This document shows, piece after piece, positions 52,194-61,736 of a stretch of 64,000 bases of DNA. The stretch lies in assembly GCA_017629215.1 (NCBI GenBank), contig JAGBXP010000051.1, positions 62,001 through 126,000 of the forward strand, given 5' to 3'. Both the position numbers and the translations under genes were made by a program. The notes beneath the pieces are model-generated. The model had not been told where the DNA came from. It saw only the letters and a program-made list of their open reading frames with translations, and did not search any database. The stretch's first letter is position 1. The number at the start of each line of letters is the position of its first letter. The stretch is from a bacterium (GTDB lineage Bacteria; Cyanobacteriota; Vampirovibrionia; Gastranaerophilales; Gastranaerophilaceae).

Positions 52194-52202
52194 ATCTTAA
52201 CA
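52194..52202 (-). promoter_or_regulatory. Extended -10 promoter, leaderless start (TPR protein)
   Basis: On the minus strand TGT-TAAGAT (-10 at 52199-52194) ends 6 nt before the ATG at 52187. Confidence 0.5.
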
Positions 52203-52267
52203 TGATATAACAATTACTATTATATCAAATTCTTTTTTTATACAATATAAGAAAAGGAGAGAAATCG

Positions 52268-52621
52268 TTGCGAGAACTTACATGTTTAATAATCTTTATA
52301 GCTTTAGCCACCTTACTTGCTGTAATAATGATTATAACAGGTTTCATTTGTCAATATAAAAATGAAACAAAGATGAAAAATACAGCATACGAATGTGGGC
52401 TGATTCCTATTGGTAATGCTCGAGTTAAATTTGATATCAAATATTTTAACTATGCTATTTTATTCTTAATTTTTGATATTGAAACAATTTTCTTATATCC
52501 ATTTGCACTTTCAATTAATTCTCTAGGATTTTTTGTAATTATTGAGGCTTTCATATTTGTCGCAATACTTTTATTTGGTCTATTTTTTGCTATAAAGCGA
52601 AATTTATTGAGGTGGACATAA
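52268..52621 (+). CDS. nuoA: NADH-quinone oxidoreductase subunit A
   Basis: This is a membrane subunit of complex I near the quinone channel. The 117 residues have three helices and the signature NTAYECGLIPIGNARVKFDI followed by IFDIETIFLYPFAL. The start is TTG, chosen because AAGGAG lies 9 nt upstream and no in-frame ATG fits the family N-terminus. It is first of eleven nuo genes, with nuoB beginning right after its stop. AT-rich -10 candidates lie at about 52236-52246, but no single promoter is convincing. Confidence 0.95.
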   Translation: MRELTCLIIFIALATLLAVIMIITGFICQYKNETKMKNTAYECGLIPIGNARVKFDIKYFNYAILFLIFDIETIFLYPFALSINSLGFFVIIEAFIFVAILLFGLFFAIKRNLLRWT

Positions 52622-53194
52622 ATGAATGTATTTGTAACATCAATAGATTATTTATTAAACTGGAGCAGAGCTAATTCATTATGGCCATTAACTTTTGCTA
52701 CATCGTGTTGTGGTATTGAGATGATGCACACAGTAGCTTCTGATAATGATATTGCAAGGTTTGGTTCTGAAATATTTAGAGGCTCTCCACGTCAAGCTGA
52801 CTTATTAATATGTGCAGGAACAATTACGCATAAAATGGCACCTGCACTTTTAAGATTATACGAACAAATGCCAGAGCCTAAATATGTAATTGCGATGGGA
52901 GCATGTGCGTGTGGAGGGGGGATGTTTAATAACACTTCTTATTCTGTTATTAATGGAATAGATAAAATTATCCCTGTAGACATTTATCTTCCGATGTGTC
53001 CACCAAAACCTGAATCCTTAATTGATGCAATAAAAAAGCTACAAGATAAAATTAAAAATGAAACAATTTTAGATAGAAAGAGTTTTATGTATAATCATGA
53101 TATAAAACTAAAGGAGTATCGTGGAATTCTTATAGAAGAAGATTTTAATATTACAGAAATTGGACTTATAGAACAAAATAAGGAAATCGGATAG
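52622..53194 (+). CDS. nuoB: NADH-quinone oxidoreductase subunit B
   Basis: It carries cluster N2, the last iron-sulfur cluster before quinone. All four ligands are seen: [12 protein letters not shown] (adjacent Cys pair), the Cys of [11 protein letters not shown] and [16 protein letters not shown]. The 190 residues fit the family with a C-terminal extension. No gap separates it from nuoA. Confidence 0.97.
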   Translation: MNVFVTSIDYLLNWSRANSLWPLTFATSCCGIEMMHTVASDNDIARFGSEIFRGSPRQADLLICAGTITHKMAPALLRLYEQMPEPKYVIAMGACACGGGMFNNTSYSVINGIDKIIPVDIYLPMCPPKPESLIDAIKKLQDKIKNETILDRKSFMYNHDIKLKEYRGILIEEDFNITEIGLIEQNKEIG

Positions 53195-53196
53195 AG

Positions 53197-53625
53197 ATGG
53201 TTTTACATAACATAAAAAACATATTCAACGATATTACAATAGATGGTGATAAACTTTTTGTAAAATCAAACATTTATCAGGTATTAAATTTTATAAAAAA
53301 TAATTATCATTTTAATTTGCTTAAGGAAATAATAGCTATAGATAATAAAGATGCAGGCATTGAATTGATTTATCATCTTTACAATATAGAAGATGATGAA
53401 AATGTTTTTATTTCGATAACTACTAAAGAAGAAATAGAAAGCGTTAGTCAGATTTTTAATTCTGCAATAGCTGATGAAAAAGAAATCTATGATATGTTTG
53501 GTATAAATTTTATTGGGCATAAAGAGCTCAAAAGATTATACATGCCAGAAACTTGGCAAGGTCATCCTTTAAGGAAAGATTATGTAGAAGAAGATGCGAG
53601 GCTAAATTGGAATGAAAAAACTTAA
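53197..53625 (+). CDS. nuoC: NADH-quinone oxidoreductase subunit C
   Basis: This is a peripheral-arm subunit of 142 residues. The signature is near the C-terminus: SAIADEKEIYDMFGINFIGH then RLYMPETWQGHPLRKDY. nuoC and nuoD are separate genes here, not fused as in E. coli. It overlaps nuoD by 14 nt, suggesting coupled translation. Confidence 0.94.
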   Translation: MVLHNIKNIFNDITIDGDKLFVKSNIYQVLNFIKNNYHFNLLKEIIAIDNKDAGIELIYHLYNIEDDENVFISITTKEEIESVSQIFNSAIADEKEIYDMFGINFIGHKELKRLYMPETWQGHPLRKDYVEEDARLNWNEKT

Positions 53626-54697
53626 ACTTAACCTTGGTCCTCAACATCCTTCAACACATGGAGTATTAAGACTTATACTAGAATTAGAGGGCGAAAAAAT
53701 TTTATCCTGTGAACCAGATGTAGGATATCTACATAGAGGCTTGGAAAAAATGGCAGAGAGGCTTAGTTATATACAATATTTACCTCTTGTTGACAGAATT
53801 GATTACCTTGCAAGTTTTTTTTACTCAGAGCTTTTATGTAGGACAGTTGAAAAAGCGTTAGGTATAGAGCTTGATAAAAAAGTCTGCATGATTAGAGTCT
53901 TATTACTTGAACTTAATAGAATTTCATCTCATTTATTATGGATTGGTGCTTATTTAATGGATTTAGGGGCTACTTCTCCTTTTTTCTATACAATGAGAGA
54001 ACGAGAAATGATTTTGAAATTATTTGAAAAAATCACTGGACAAAGAATGATGAATAATTACTTTGTCTATGGAGGAGTAAGACATGACATTTTTGCACTT
54101 GATGATATAGAATGCATTATTAACACAATTGAGAAAAAAATTCTTGATTATGAAAATATAATCACAGAAAATCCGATATTTCTACAAAGAACTAAAAATA
54201 AAGGTATTATATCAAAAGAGACAGGACTTAACGGTTCAATAACAGGAGTTAATTTACGTGCCAGTGGAATTAATTTAGATCTTAGAAAAAATGACTATCT
54301 ATATTCTGATATTAATTATAAATCTATTATTTTAGAAACAGGAGACTCATGGGATAGATATAAAGCAAGAATTTTAGAAATCATAGAAAGCTGTAAGATA
54401 GTAAAACAGACCTTAGATTATTTACAAAAAACATCAGGATTAAAGCAAAATTTAATAAATCCAATAGGCATAAAGCTTCCTGAAGGCAGTTTTTATTCTG
54501 AAATTGAAGCTCCTAGAGGCCTTGCAAGTGTCTATATTAAATCAACAGGAGAAAAAACTCCCTATCGTTTAAAATGGAGAACTGGTTCTTATTATGCTGT
54601 AAATCTATTAAGGAAACTCTTAATTAACGAGCATCTTAACGATGCTATAGCGATAGCAGGCTCTCTTGATATTATTTTACCAGAGGTTGACAAATAA
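53612..54697 (+). CDS. nuoD: NADH-quinone oxidoreductase subunit D
   Basis: It forms the quinone-binding site with NuoB. The 361 residues start with LGPQHPSTHGVLRLILELEG (the conserved His loop) and then VGYLHRGLEKMAERLSYIQY. LVDRIDYLASF follows with the conserved Tyr, then INRISSHLLWIGAYLMDLGA-like text. The C-terminus ends AGSLDIILPEVDK, close to the family's DIVFGEVDR. Related to [NiFe] hydrogenase large subunits, but without their metal-binding Cys. Confidence 0.97.
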   Translation: MKKLKLNLGPQHPSTHGVLRLILELEGEKILSCEPDVGYLHRGLEKMAERLSYIQYLPLVDRIDYLASFFYSELLCRTVEKALGIELDKKVCMIRVLLLELNRISSHLLWIGAYLMDLGATSPFFYTMREREMILKLFEKITGQRMMNNYFVYGGVRHDIFALDDIECIINTIEKKILDYENIITENPIFLQRTKNKGIISKETGLNGSITGVNLRASGINLDLRKNDYLYSDINYKSIILETGDSWDRYKARILEIIESCKIVKQTLDYLQKTSGLKQNLINPIGIKLPEGSFYSEIEAPRGLASVYIKSTGEKTPYRLKWRTGSYYAVNLLRKLLINEHLNDAIAIAGSLDIILPEVDK

Positions 54698-55761
54698 TGA
54701 ATTATTTATATTTTTTATATATAGAATTTCTTGCAAAGCATAATATACCTCAGATTTTTGGAGATATTACATTTTATGTAATACCTTGTACGATAATATT
54801 TATTGCATTATTAATAGCAATACTTGCTTTAGTTTTGTTAGAACGTAAGTTGCTAGGTTGGTTTACACAAAGAAAAGGTCCTAATAGAGTTGGACTATGG
54901 GGATTGTTACAAACCTTAGCAGATGCACTTAAATTATTATGCAAAGAAAATATTACACCTAATAATGCTGATAAATTCTTATTTAATCTAGCTCCTGTAA
55001 TAATTTTTATTCCTGTAATGATAGTTTTAGGATTAATACCATTTAGCTCAGAATTTACGTTTATGAATTTTCAAACAAATCTATTAATCTACATTATAGT
55101 TGCAACCATGCCAGTTTTAAGCATACTTCTTGCTGGATGGGCGAGTAACAATAAATATTCATTGTTTGGTGCTATGAGAAATATTGCTCAAATTTTAGCT
55201 TATGAATTACCAATAGCTTTTACCATTTTGTCTATAACAGTTTTAGCTTCATCAATGAATCTTACTCAAATAACCTTAGCTCAAAGTAGCAAACTTGGGC
55301 TTTTGGGTTGGTTTTTTATTCCTTGTTTTTTGGGTTTAATTATAATGTTTATTTGTACATTAGCAGAGCTTAATCGTTGTCCTTTTGATTTACCAGAAGC
55401 TGAAAGCGAACTTGTTTGTGGTTATAACACTGAATACTCAGGCATGAGATTTGCTCTACTATATTTAAGTGAATATGGTATGCTTCTAGCGAATGCGTTA
55501 TTAATCGCTGTATTATTTTTTGGAGGCTATTTGTCGCCGTTTGGAGGATACTTAACAACTGGATTTTGGATTTATATAGAACAAGTATCTTGGTTGTTAA
55601 TAAAAACGTTTTTAATAATTTTCCTAATAGTTTGGATACGAGCAACACTGCCAAGAATGTCATCGCCTAATTTATTAAAATTATCTTGGTCTATTCTTCT
55701 ACCTGCATCAATAATAAATTTATTTTTAGTTGTTATAATTAAATATATAGGAGGTGTATAA
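54697..55761 (+). CDS. nuoH: NADH-quinone oxidoreductase subunit H
   Basis: This membrane subunit forms the quinone cavity and the E-channel. The 354 residues have about eight helices and the signature block ERKLLGWFTQRKGPNRVGLW. AELNRCPFDLPEAESELVCG follows later (loop with acidic residues), then IWIRATLPRMSSPNLLKLSW-type text at the end. It shares 1 nt with nuoD. Confidence 0.97.
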   Translation: MNYLYFLYIEFLAKHNIPQIFGDITFYVIPCTIIFIALLIAILALVLLERKLLGWFTQRKGPNRVGLWGLLQTLADALKLLCKENITPNNADKFLFNLAPVIIFIPVMIVLGLIPFSSEFTFMNFQTNLLIYIIVATMPVLSILLAGWASNNKYSLFGAMRNIAQILAYELPIAFTILSITVLASSMNLTQITLAQSSKLGLLGWFFIPCFLGLIIMFICTLAELNRCPFDLPEAESELVCGYNTEYSGMRFALLYLSEYGMLLANALLIAVLFFGGYLSPFGGYLTTGFWIYIEQVSWLLIKTFLIIFLIVWIRATLPRMSSPNLLKLSWSILLPASIINLFLVVIIKYIGGV

Positions 55762-55762
55762 G

Positions 55763-56134
55763 ATGCTTAAGAATATAAAATATACACTTCTTAGCCTTTT
55801 AATTGTTTTTAAACATCTGTTTAAAAAACCTGTTACATTAGAATATCCAGAAAAAAAATTTACAGTCGGAGATTTTTTCAGAGGAAAACCTGTTCTTAAT
55901 TCAAATTGTTCTCGTTGTGGAACTTGCTTAAAAGTTTGTCCTAGTGGAGCAATCAAAATAAAACAAGATGAGTTTATTATTGACTTAAAAAAATGTATCT
56001 TTTGTGGAAATTGTACTTTTTATTGTCCACAAAAAGCTATCAATATGAGTAAAAATTATGAATTAGCAACATCTAAAAAAGATGAGTTAAAATTAATTTA
56101 TAATATTGGAGGTAAAAATGAATATAATACTTAA
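55763..56134 (+). CDS. nuoI: NADH-quinone oxidoreductase subunit I (two 4Fe-4S)
   Basis: This ferredoxin-like subunit carries N6a and N6b in the peripheral arm. Both CxxCxxCxxxCP motifs are present: CSRCGTCLKVCPSGAIK and CIFCGNCTFYCPQKAI. At 123 residues it is shorter than most NuoI (about 160-180). I placed the start at ATG 55763, 8 nt after AGGAGG and just past the nuoH stop, not at GTG 55754. With no NuoE/F/G it could receive electrons straight from a soluble donor. Confidence 0.94.
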   Translation: MLKNIKYTLLSLLIVFKHLFKKPVTLEYPEKKFTVGDFFRGKPVLNSNCSRCGTCLKVCPSGAIKIKQDEFIIDLKKCIFCGNCTFYCPQKAINMSKNYELATSKKDELKLIYNIGGKNEYNT

Positions 56135-56657
56135 CCCAATTCTTTTTTATCCAGCTTCTTTATTGTTAATTTTATTCGCACTTTTAGCAATAAAGTTTTC
56201 AAATATTTTTTATTCTTTGCTTAGCGCAATTATTGTATTTTTTATTACAGGGTTTTTCTTTTATATACTTGGTTCAGAATACAATGCTGTGATACAAATT
56301 GCAATTTATGGAGTCGCAATACCAGTTTTATTAGGACTAGCAGTAATGTTTACAGATTTCAAAAAACCTGAACATTCTACCGAAACAAACACTTTACTCA
56401 AGTCTATTGTATTCTTAGTTAGTGGTCTTTTTGTATTGACCTTGATATATTTAACAAAAACAAGTATTCTTATTGACTCTAGCACTTTTAATAAATGTGA
56501 AACTTTTGCTAATACATCTATCCAAGTAATGAATGCTTTTGCACAAGGTCTGTTTGTTGATTATATATGGTCATTTGAATTAATTGCTATTTTACTCACT
56601 ATAATTGTTGTTGGAATAGCTTTTTTAAACACAAAAGATGACAAGGAGAAAAGTTAA
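56118..56657 (+). CDS. nuoJ: NADH-quinone oxidoreductase subunit J
   Basis: This is a membrane-arm subunit of 179 residues with five helices. Seen: ALLAIKFSNIFYSLLSAIIV and the typical TM3 pi-bulge region AVIQIAIYGVAIPVLLGLAV (family: AxxQVxVYxGAIxVLFxFxV). The start was placed at ATG 56118, because GGAGGT is 5 nt before it; the longer frame runs into nuoI. It overlaps the end of nuoI by 17 nt. Confidence 0.92.
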   Translation: MNIILNPILFYPASLLLILFALLAIKFSNIFYSLLSAIIVFFITGFFFYILGSEYNAVIQIAIYGVAIPVLLGLAVMFTDFKKPEHSTETNTLLKSIVFLVSGLFVLTLIYLTKTSILIDSSTFNKCETFANTSIQVMNAFAQGLFVDYIWSFELIAILLTIIVVGIAFLNTKDDKEKS

Positions 56658-56965
56658 TGCAAGATATCACTATTTACCATTATCTAATTCTTGGACTATC
56701 ATTATTCTTAATTGGACTTACGGGTTCTATTCTATCAAAACACGTTATAAAAATATTAATTTCTATTGAATTTTTGCTTACAGGAGTTAATTTGAATTTT
56801 ATAACATTCGCAACATTTTGTGATAATACAGCATTAGATGGTTATATAATTTCATTATTCTATGTAGCGATTGGAGCTGTTGAACTAGCTGTTGGTTTAT
56901 ACATTTTTTATTTTATGTATAGCAAAAAGAAATCGGAAAATATTGATGACTATGGAGAGCTGTAA
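56657..56965 (+). CDS. nuoK: NADH-quinone oxidoreductase subunit K
   Basis: This is a small Mrp-type antiporter-like membrane subunit (102 residues, three helices). The two conserved membrane glutamates are present: ILISIEFLLTGVNLNFI and AIGAVELAVGLYIFYF. AAGGAG lies before the ATG, inside the end of nuoJ. Confidence 0.96.
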   Translation: MQDITIYHYLILGLSLFLIGLTGSILSKHVIKILISIEFLLTGVNLNFITFATFCDNTALDGYIISLFYVAIGAVELAVGLYIFYFMYSKKKSENIDDYGEL

Positions 56966-56967
56966 CT

Positions 56968-58827
56968 TTGACTGAGTTATTTTTAAACAATATTTATCTA
57001 ACACTTCTCTTACCATTATGGATATTCTTAATCATAATGATAGGTAGATTTTTTTCTGTTTATGTAAACAAATTTATCATATATCTTTTAACAACAACTT
57101 CATCAGCTTTTGGAACTTTATTAACTTTTATTGGCTTATTACATCTCCCTGCTGATAATATTATAAATACAGAAACTCCATTTTTGAAAATAGGAGATTT
57201 TGTTATTAATTATGGTTTACACATAGATAAAACTTCCTTAATTTTTGCATTTCTATTATTTTCTATAAGCTTTTTAATTCAATTATTTTCAATCTCATAC
57301 ATGAAAAATGAGAAAAAAACTTACAAATTTTATGCTTTATTAAATTTATTTAACTTTACAATGGCTAGTTTATTTTTCAGTCCTAATTTATTTCAAACAT
57401 ATTTCTTTTGGGAGCTTTCAGGTGTTATATCATATCTTTTAATTGGATTTGAATACTTTAAAAAACAAAAATCCAACGCTTCAAAAAAAGTTTTTATAAT
57501 AAATAGAATTGGAGATACTGCTTTAATTGGAGCAATCCTTCTTTCATCATATTTTATTTATACTTATGCACCAAGCAAATCTCTTGCAACATTATCTTTT
57601 ATAGATATGAATATAATATCAACATTAATTTATGCTTATGCAACAGAACCTATTTTTGAAATTATAGCCATACTATTCATCATCGGAGCAATTATTAAAT
57701 CAGCTCAATTCCCTTTCTACACTTGGCTACAAGATGCAATGCAAGCAAAATTACCAATTAGCGCACTTTTACATTCCTCTACATTAATAGCAATAGGTGT
57801 GTTTTTAACATTAAGGTTATTACCTTTTTACTCATTAGAACCTTGGCTACTAAAGTTTATTACAGAAATTGGTTTGTTAACTACAATTATTTGTTCGATG
57901 TCAGCTTGTGCTGAAGAAGAACCTAAAAAAGTTTTAGCATATTCAACATCTGCGCAATTAGGCTTGGTGTTTTTTGCAATAGGACAACTTGAAATAAAAA
58001 CTGGATTGGTATTATTTTTAGCACACGCATTTATAAAATCTTTGTTATTTATAGTTCTACCAAAAGAAAATGAAAAATGGAATTTCATAAATGTTATCAT
58101 ATTTATACTGGGAGCATTATCCCTATCTGGAGTATTATTTTCTGGATTAATAGCCAAAGAAATGTTTACTCTACAAAATAATACTTTTTCAACCATAATT
58201 GTATCTATAATTTCATTTCTAACTGCTTTTTATATACTTAAAATAATACTTATTAGTACCAATAAAATAGGTGTTGAAAAAAAACGTCCAAACACATTAG
58301 AATTAATAGCAAGTTCTGGTTTGTTAATATTAAACATATTGTTTTTTATATATTTACAAAAAAACATTTCTTACAAAATAAACGAGCCCTTCTGGGTAGC
58401 TATAATAGCATTATTAATTACTTATTTTCTATATCGAAAAAATATGTTTTATAAAATACCTCTTTTATATCCATTAGCTAAAAATGGTTTTTATTTAGAT
58501 AAAATTTATACTAATATTGTCGCTAAAATTTATGATTTTATTGCTAAAACAAGCAATTTATTTGAAATTAAAATACTAAACAATTATTTTTTACCTATAA
58601 ATATTGCAAAAATATCAGTTAAATTCATTAGTTTTATTGAAGAAAAATTTATGAATGGGTTTGTCAAATTTATAATTAAAATATTTAATAAGATATCATT
58701 ATTAAATTTAAAAGCCCAAACTGGCAACATACAAAGATATAATACATACGCTTTTGCAATAATTACAATAATTTTAACTTGTTTAATGCTTAGTTATACA
58801 GCTATACTTATATATATAGGAGGCTAA
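56968..58827 (+). CDS. nuoL: NADH-quinone oxidoreductase subunit L
   Basis: This is the distal antiporter-like proton-pumping subunit with the long lateral helix. The 619 residues match the family. The pump residues seen are the Glu in YFFWELSGVISYLLIGFE, the Lys in IGAIIKSAQFPFYTW and the His in ISALLHSSTLIAIGVFLTLR. The usual F-H-T-W-L-P-D reads FYTWLQD, so a His and a Pro are changed. The start is TTG (56968), since the family N-terminus begins here and GGAGAG lies upstream. Confidence 0.95.
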   Translation: MTELFLNNIYLTLLLPLWIFLIIMIGRFFSVYVNKFIIYLLTTTSSAFGTLLTFIGLLHLPADNIINTETPFLKIGDFVINYGLHIDKTSLIFAFLLFSISFLIQLFSISYMKNEKKTYKFYALLNLFNFTMASLFFSPNLFQTYFFWELSGVISYLLIGFEYFKKQKSNASKKVFIINRIGDTALIGAILLSSYFIYTYAPSKSLATLSFIDMNIISTLIYAYATEPIFEIIAILFIIGAIIKSAQFPFYTWLQDAMQAKLPISALLHSSTLIAIGVFLTLRLLPFYSLEPWLLKFITEIGLLTTIICSMSACAEEEPKKVLAYSTSAQLGLVFFAIGQLEIKTGLVLFLAHAFIKSLLFIVLPKENEKWNFINVIIFILGALSLSGVLFSGLIAKEMFTLQNNTFSTIIVSIISFLTAFYILKIILISTNKIGVEKKRPNTLELIASSGLLILNILFFIYLQKNISYKINEPFWVAIIALLITYFLYRKNMFYKIPLLYPLAKNGFYLDKIYTNIVAKIYDFIAKTSNLFEIKILNNYFLPINIAKISVKFISFIEEKFMNGFVKFIIKIFNKISLLNLKAQTGNIQRYNTYAFAIITIILTCLMLSYTAILIYIGG

Positions 58828-60309
58828 ATGGAAAATTTAATATCAATACCTTTAATAATATTTTTACCGATGTTAATGTCATTTTTAATAATTTCACCTT
58901 TATTTACAAATAACGAAATTATCCTAAGACGTTATACAAAAACATTTTGTAGTATCCATTTTGCATATATGCTTTTAGCATTAATATTATTTAATTCTGC
59001 AAATCCATATCAATCTCAAATTCATTTCTTTGGTCTCGATTGGATACAGACATTAGGAATTAAATTCACCTTTAACATGGACGCTATAAGCACAATTTTG
59101 GCAACACTAACATCATTTGTATTCTTACTTGCCTCAATATGTAGCAAAATGTTTATAAGAAAAAACTATAAATTTTATTATGCAATGTTTCTTTTGCTAA
59201 TGTCTGCAATTCTTGGTATTTTTACTGCAAATGACATGTTTGTTTTTTTCCTTTTTTGGGAGCTAGAATTAATACCTGCGTATTTTCTCATTGCTGGGAA
59301 TTTCAATGCAAATCATTCTAATGACTCTAAAAATTCAGCAATGAAATTTGTTATATACACCTTTCTAGGTAGCATGGTTATGCTACTTGGAATTTTACTT
59401 TTACATTATTATAACTACACAACGACAGGAATTCTTACAGCAACATTTGAAAATGTTTTAGCGACAGAAATTCCTGAAAAAATACAATATTTTATAGCAA
59501 TATGCTTTCTTATAGGTTTTGCTGTAAAACTACCCATTATACCAGTACATACTTGGCTACCTGATGCACATACAAACGCTCCAACTCCTATTAGTATGAT
59601 ACTAGCTGGAATTTTACTAAAAACTGGAGCTTATGGCATCTACAGGTTTAATTACGAAATAATGAATACTACATTTGCAAAAATAGCACCTTATTTAGCA
59701 ATTTTTGCCTTAATCAATATAATTTATACAGCATTTGTAGCTTATGCTCAAACAGATATTAAAAGAATAGTTGCTTATTCAAGTATTTCTAATATGGGCT
59801 TAATTTTATTAGGTTTGTGTGCCTATAATAAAATGGGACTCTCTGCATCAATTTTTCACATGGTAGCTCACGCATTAGTTACTTGTGGATTGTTTATGAT
59901 TTGTGGAATTATATTTTTGAGATGCAAAACTCGTGATATTAGACTTTTAAACGGTATTGCAAATAATATGCCAAGATTATTTGGGTTTGCGACTTTAATA
60001 GTATTAGCATCTATTGGAATTCCTGCTTTCGCACCATTTATTAGTGAAATTTTAACAATAATAAGTGCGCTATTCTCAGAATTAAGCTCAACTATAAAAA
60101 TAGCCTCTGTCTTGTCTTTACCACTATTAATAATGAGTTCCTGCTACATGCTTAGATTTTTACATCAATCCTTTTTTGGAGAACAACTTGAATGTTTCGA
60201 AAAAATTAATGATATATCAGTTAATGAATTTATTATTCTAACTTCAGTTCTTGCAGGATTATTCATATTTGGAATATTTCCAAACATAATATTAGGAGTA
60301 ATACAGTGA
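58828..60309 (+). CDS. nuoM: NADH-quinone oxidoreductase subunit M
   Basis: This is an antiporter-like proton-pumping subunit of 493 residues and about 14 helices. Seen: FFLFWELELIPAYFLIAGNF (conserved Glu), FAVKLPIIPVHTWLPDAHTN (Lys and canonical HTWLPDAH), ILAGILLKTGAYGIYRF (Lys) and SSISNMGLILLGL. It begins directly after the nuoL stop with AGGAGG in the nuoL end. Confidence 0.97.
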   Translation: MENLISIPLIIFLPMLMSFLIISPLFTNNEIILRRYTKTFCSIHFAYMLLALILFNSANPYQSQIHFFGLDWIQTLGIKFTFNMDAISTILATLTSFVFLLASICSKMFIRKNYKFYYAMFLLLMSAILGIFTANDMFVFFLFWELELIPAYFLIAGNFNANHSNDSKNSAMKFVIYTFLGSMVMLLGILLLHYYNYTTTGILTATFENVLATEIPEKIQYFIAICFLIGFAVKLPIIPVHTWLPDAHTNAPTPISMILAGILLKTGAYGIYRFNYEIMNTTFAKIAPYLAIFALINIIYTAFVAYAQTDIKRIVAYSSISNMGLILLGLCAYNKMGLSASIFHMVAHALVTCGLFMICGIIFLRCKTRDIRLLNGIANNMPRLFGFATLIVLASIGIPAFAPFISEILTIISALFSELSSTIKIASVLSLPLLIMSSCYMLRFLHQSFFGEQLECFEKINDISVNEFIILTSVLAGLFIFGIFPNIILGVIQ

Positions 60310-61733
60310 TTAATGATTTTTTAAATATATTGCTTCCACAGACGTGTCTTATATTATTCATTATTATTGAATTATTATTTGCTATATTTGCAAATAATAA
60401 AAATGAAGGACTTGCTAGAATACTTTCAATTACAGGACTTTCATTTACGATAGCGTTACTTTCTACAGTTCAGATTGAACCCCAATATTTTGGAATGCGT
60501 AATGCTCTAATGTCTGATAGTTATACACTCCTTTTTCATTTTATAATTTTACTTTGTGGTTTTTTTGTAGTTTTATTAACTCGTAATTTAACCAATTCAA
60601 TAAAAAATAACGCTTTTACACTTCAAGCATTAATTCTAACAGCCATATTGGGAGCAATGAATGTCATTTGTTCAAATGATTTTTTAACACTTTTTATATC
60701 TCTAGAATTATTAAGCTTTCCAACATATTTTTTAATTGCCTCAGCCAATGGTTATCGCCCAAAAGAAGCTTCGTTTAAATATTTAATTACAAGCGCTATT
60801 TCAACAGGCGTTTATTTATTTGGCGTATCATACCTTTATGGATTAACATCAACTTTGAATATTTCTGAAATTTATGAAATTATTATCACGAAAGAGACTT
60901 CGCTTATTCAGATTTTTTCAATGCTTATGATAATATTTGGACTTATATCAAAATTAGCACTATTTCCTTTTGCGAATTGGATAATTGACATTTATAAAGG
61001 TACTGAGACTTCAATATTAGCATTTCTTTCAACAATTCCAAAACTTGCCCTTTTTGGTATTCTCTGTAGATTAATAGTATTTCCTTTAAGTGGAAGTTTT
61101 GAAATAACAACTGTAATTATACTGATATCATTAATTACTGGTTTTTGGGCAAATATATATGCTCTAAAAGAACATAATATAAAAGCTATACTTGCGTGTT
61201 CATCTTCAGCTAATGCTTCATATATAATGTTAACAGCTAGTTTGGTTTCTGTTTATAATCTTTCAACTGTGATTTTTTATTTATTATGTTATGTTATTTT
61301 AAATATTACTGTTTTTGCTGTGTTAAATATTATTGAGACAAATAAAATTGGTTTATTTATTGATGATTTTAAAGGTCTGTTTAAAACAGATAAAATAACT
61401 ACTATAACTTATGTTATAGCAATTCTTGGATTAGCAGGTTTTCCTGTTACATCAGGATTTGTTGCAAAAATTTATTTATTTTCAGCAATTGCTCATTCAG
61501 GATTAATCTTCTTACCTGTATTGTTTTTATTACTTATTTTGACAGTTATTGCGCTTTATTATTATTTAAAACTCATTTTCCCTATATTTGAGGATTTTAA
61601 TAATAAAGAAACCTTAGAAATTGGATTTTCTCAAAAAATTGTAATCATAGTAACAACAATCATAACTATTTTAGTAGGAATTTATCCTGAAAAATTAATT
61701 GAGCTTTGTAGATATATAGCGTATAACATTTAA
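60306..61733 (+). CDS. nuoN: NADH-quinone oxidoreductase subunit N
   Basis: This is the third antiporter-like subunit (475 residues) and the end of the operon. Seen: LFISLELLSFPTYFLIASAN (Glu), IFGLISKLALFPFANW (Lys) and LSTIPKLALFGILCRLI (Lys). The family's F-H-x-W-x-P-D reads FANWIID, so the His and Pro are lost while the lysines remain. The start is GTG overlapping the nuoM stop by 4 nt. It ends 3 nt from the convergent recombinase gene; no NuoE, F or G gene follows. Confidence 0.94.
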   Translation: MINDFLNILLPQTCLILFIIIELLFAIFANNKNEGLARILSITGLSFTIALLSTVQIEPQYFGMRNALMSDSYTLLFHFIILLCGFFVVLLTRNLTNSIKNNAFTLQALILTAILGAMNVICSNDFLTLFISLELLSFPTYFLIASANGYRPKEASFKYLITSAISTGVYLFGVSYLYGLTSTLNISEIYEIIITKETSLIQIFSMLMIIFGLISKLALFPFANWIIDIYKGTETSILAFLSTIPKLALFGILCRLIVFPLSGSFEITTVIILISLITGFWANIYALKEHNIKAILACSSSANASYIMLTASLVSVYNLSTVIFYLLCYVILNITVFAVLNIIETNKIGLFIDDFKGLFKTDKITTITYVIAILGLAGFPVTSGFVAKIYLFSAIAHSGLIFLPVLFLLLILTVIALYYYLKLIFPIFEDFNNKETLEIGFSQKIVIIVTTIITILVGIYPEKLIELCRYIAYNI

Positions 61734-61736
61734 TGT

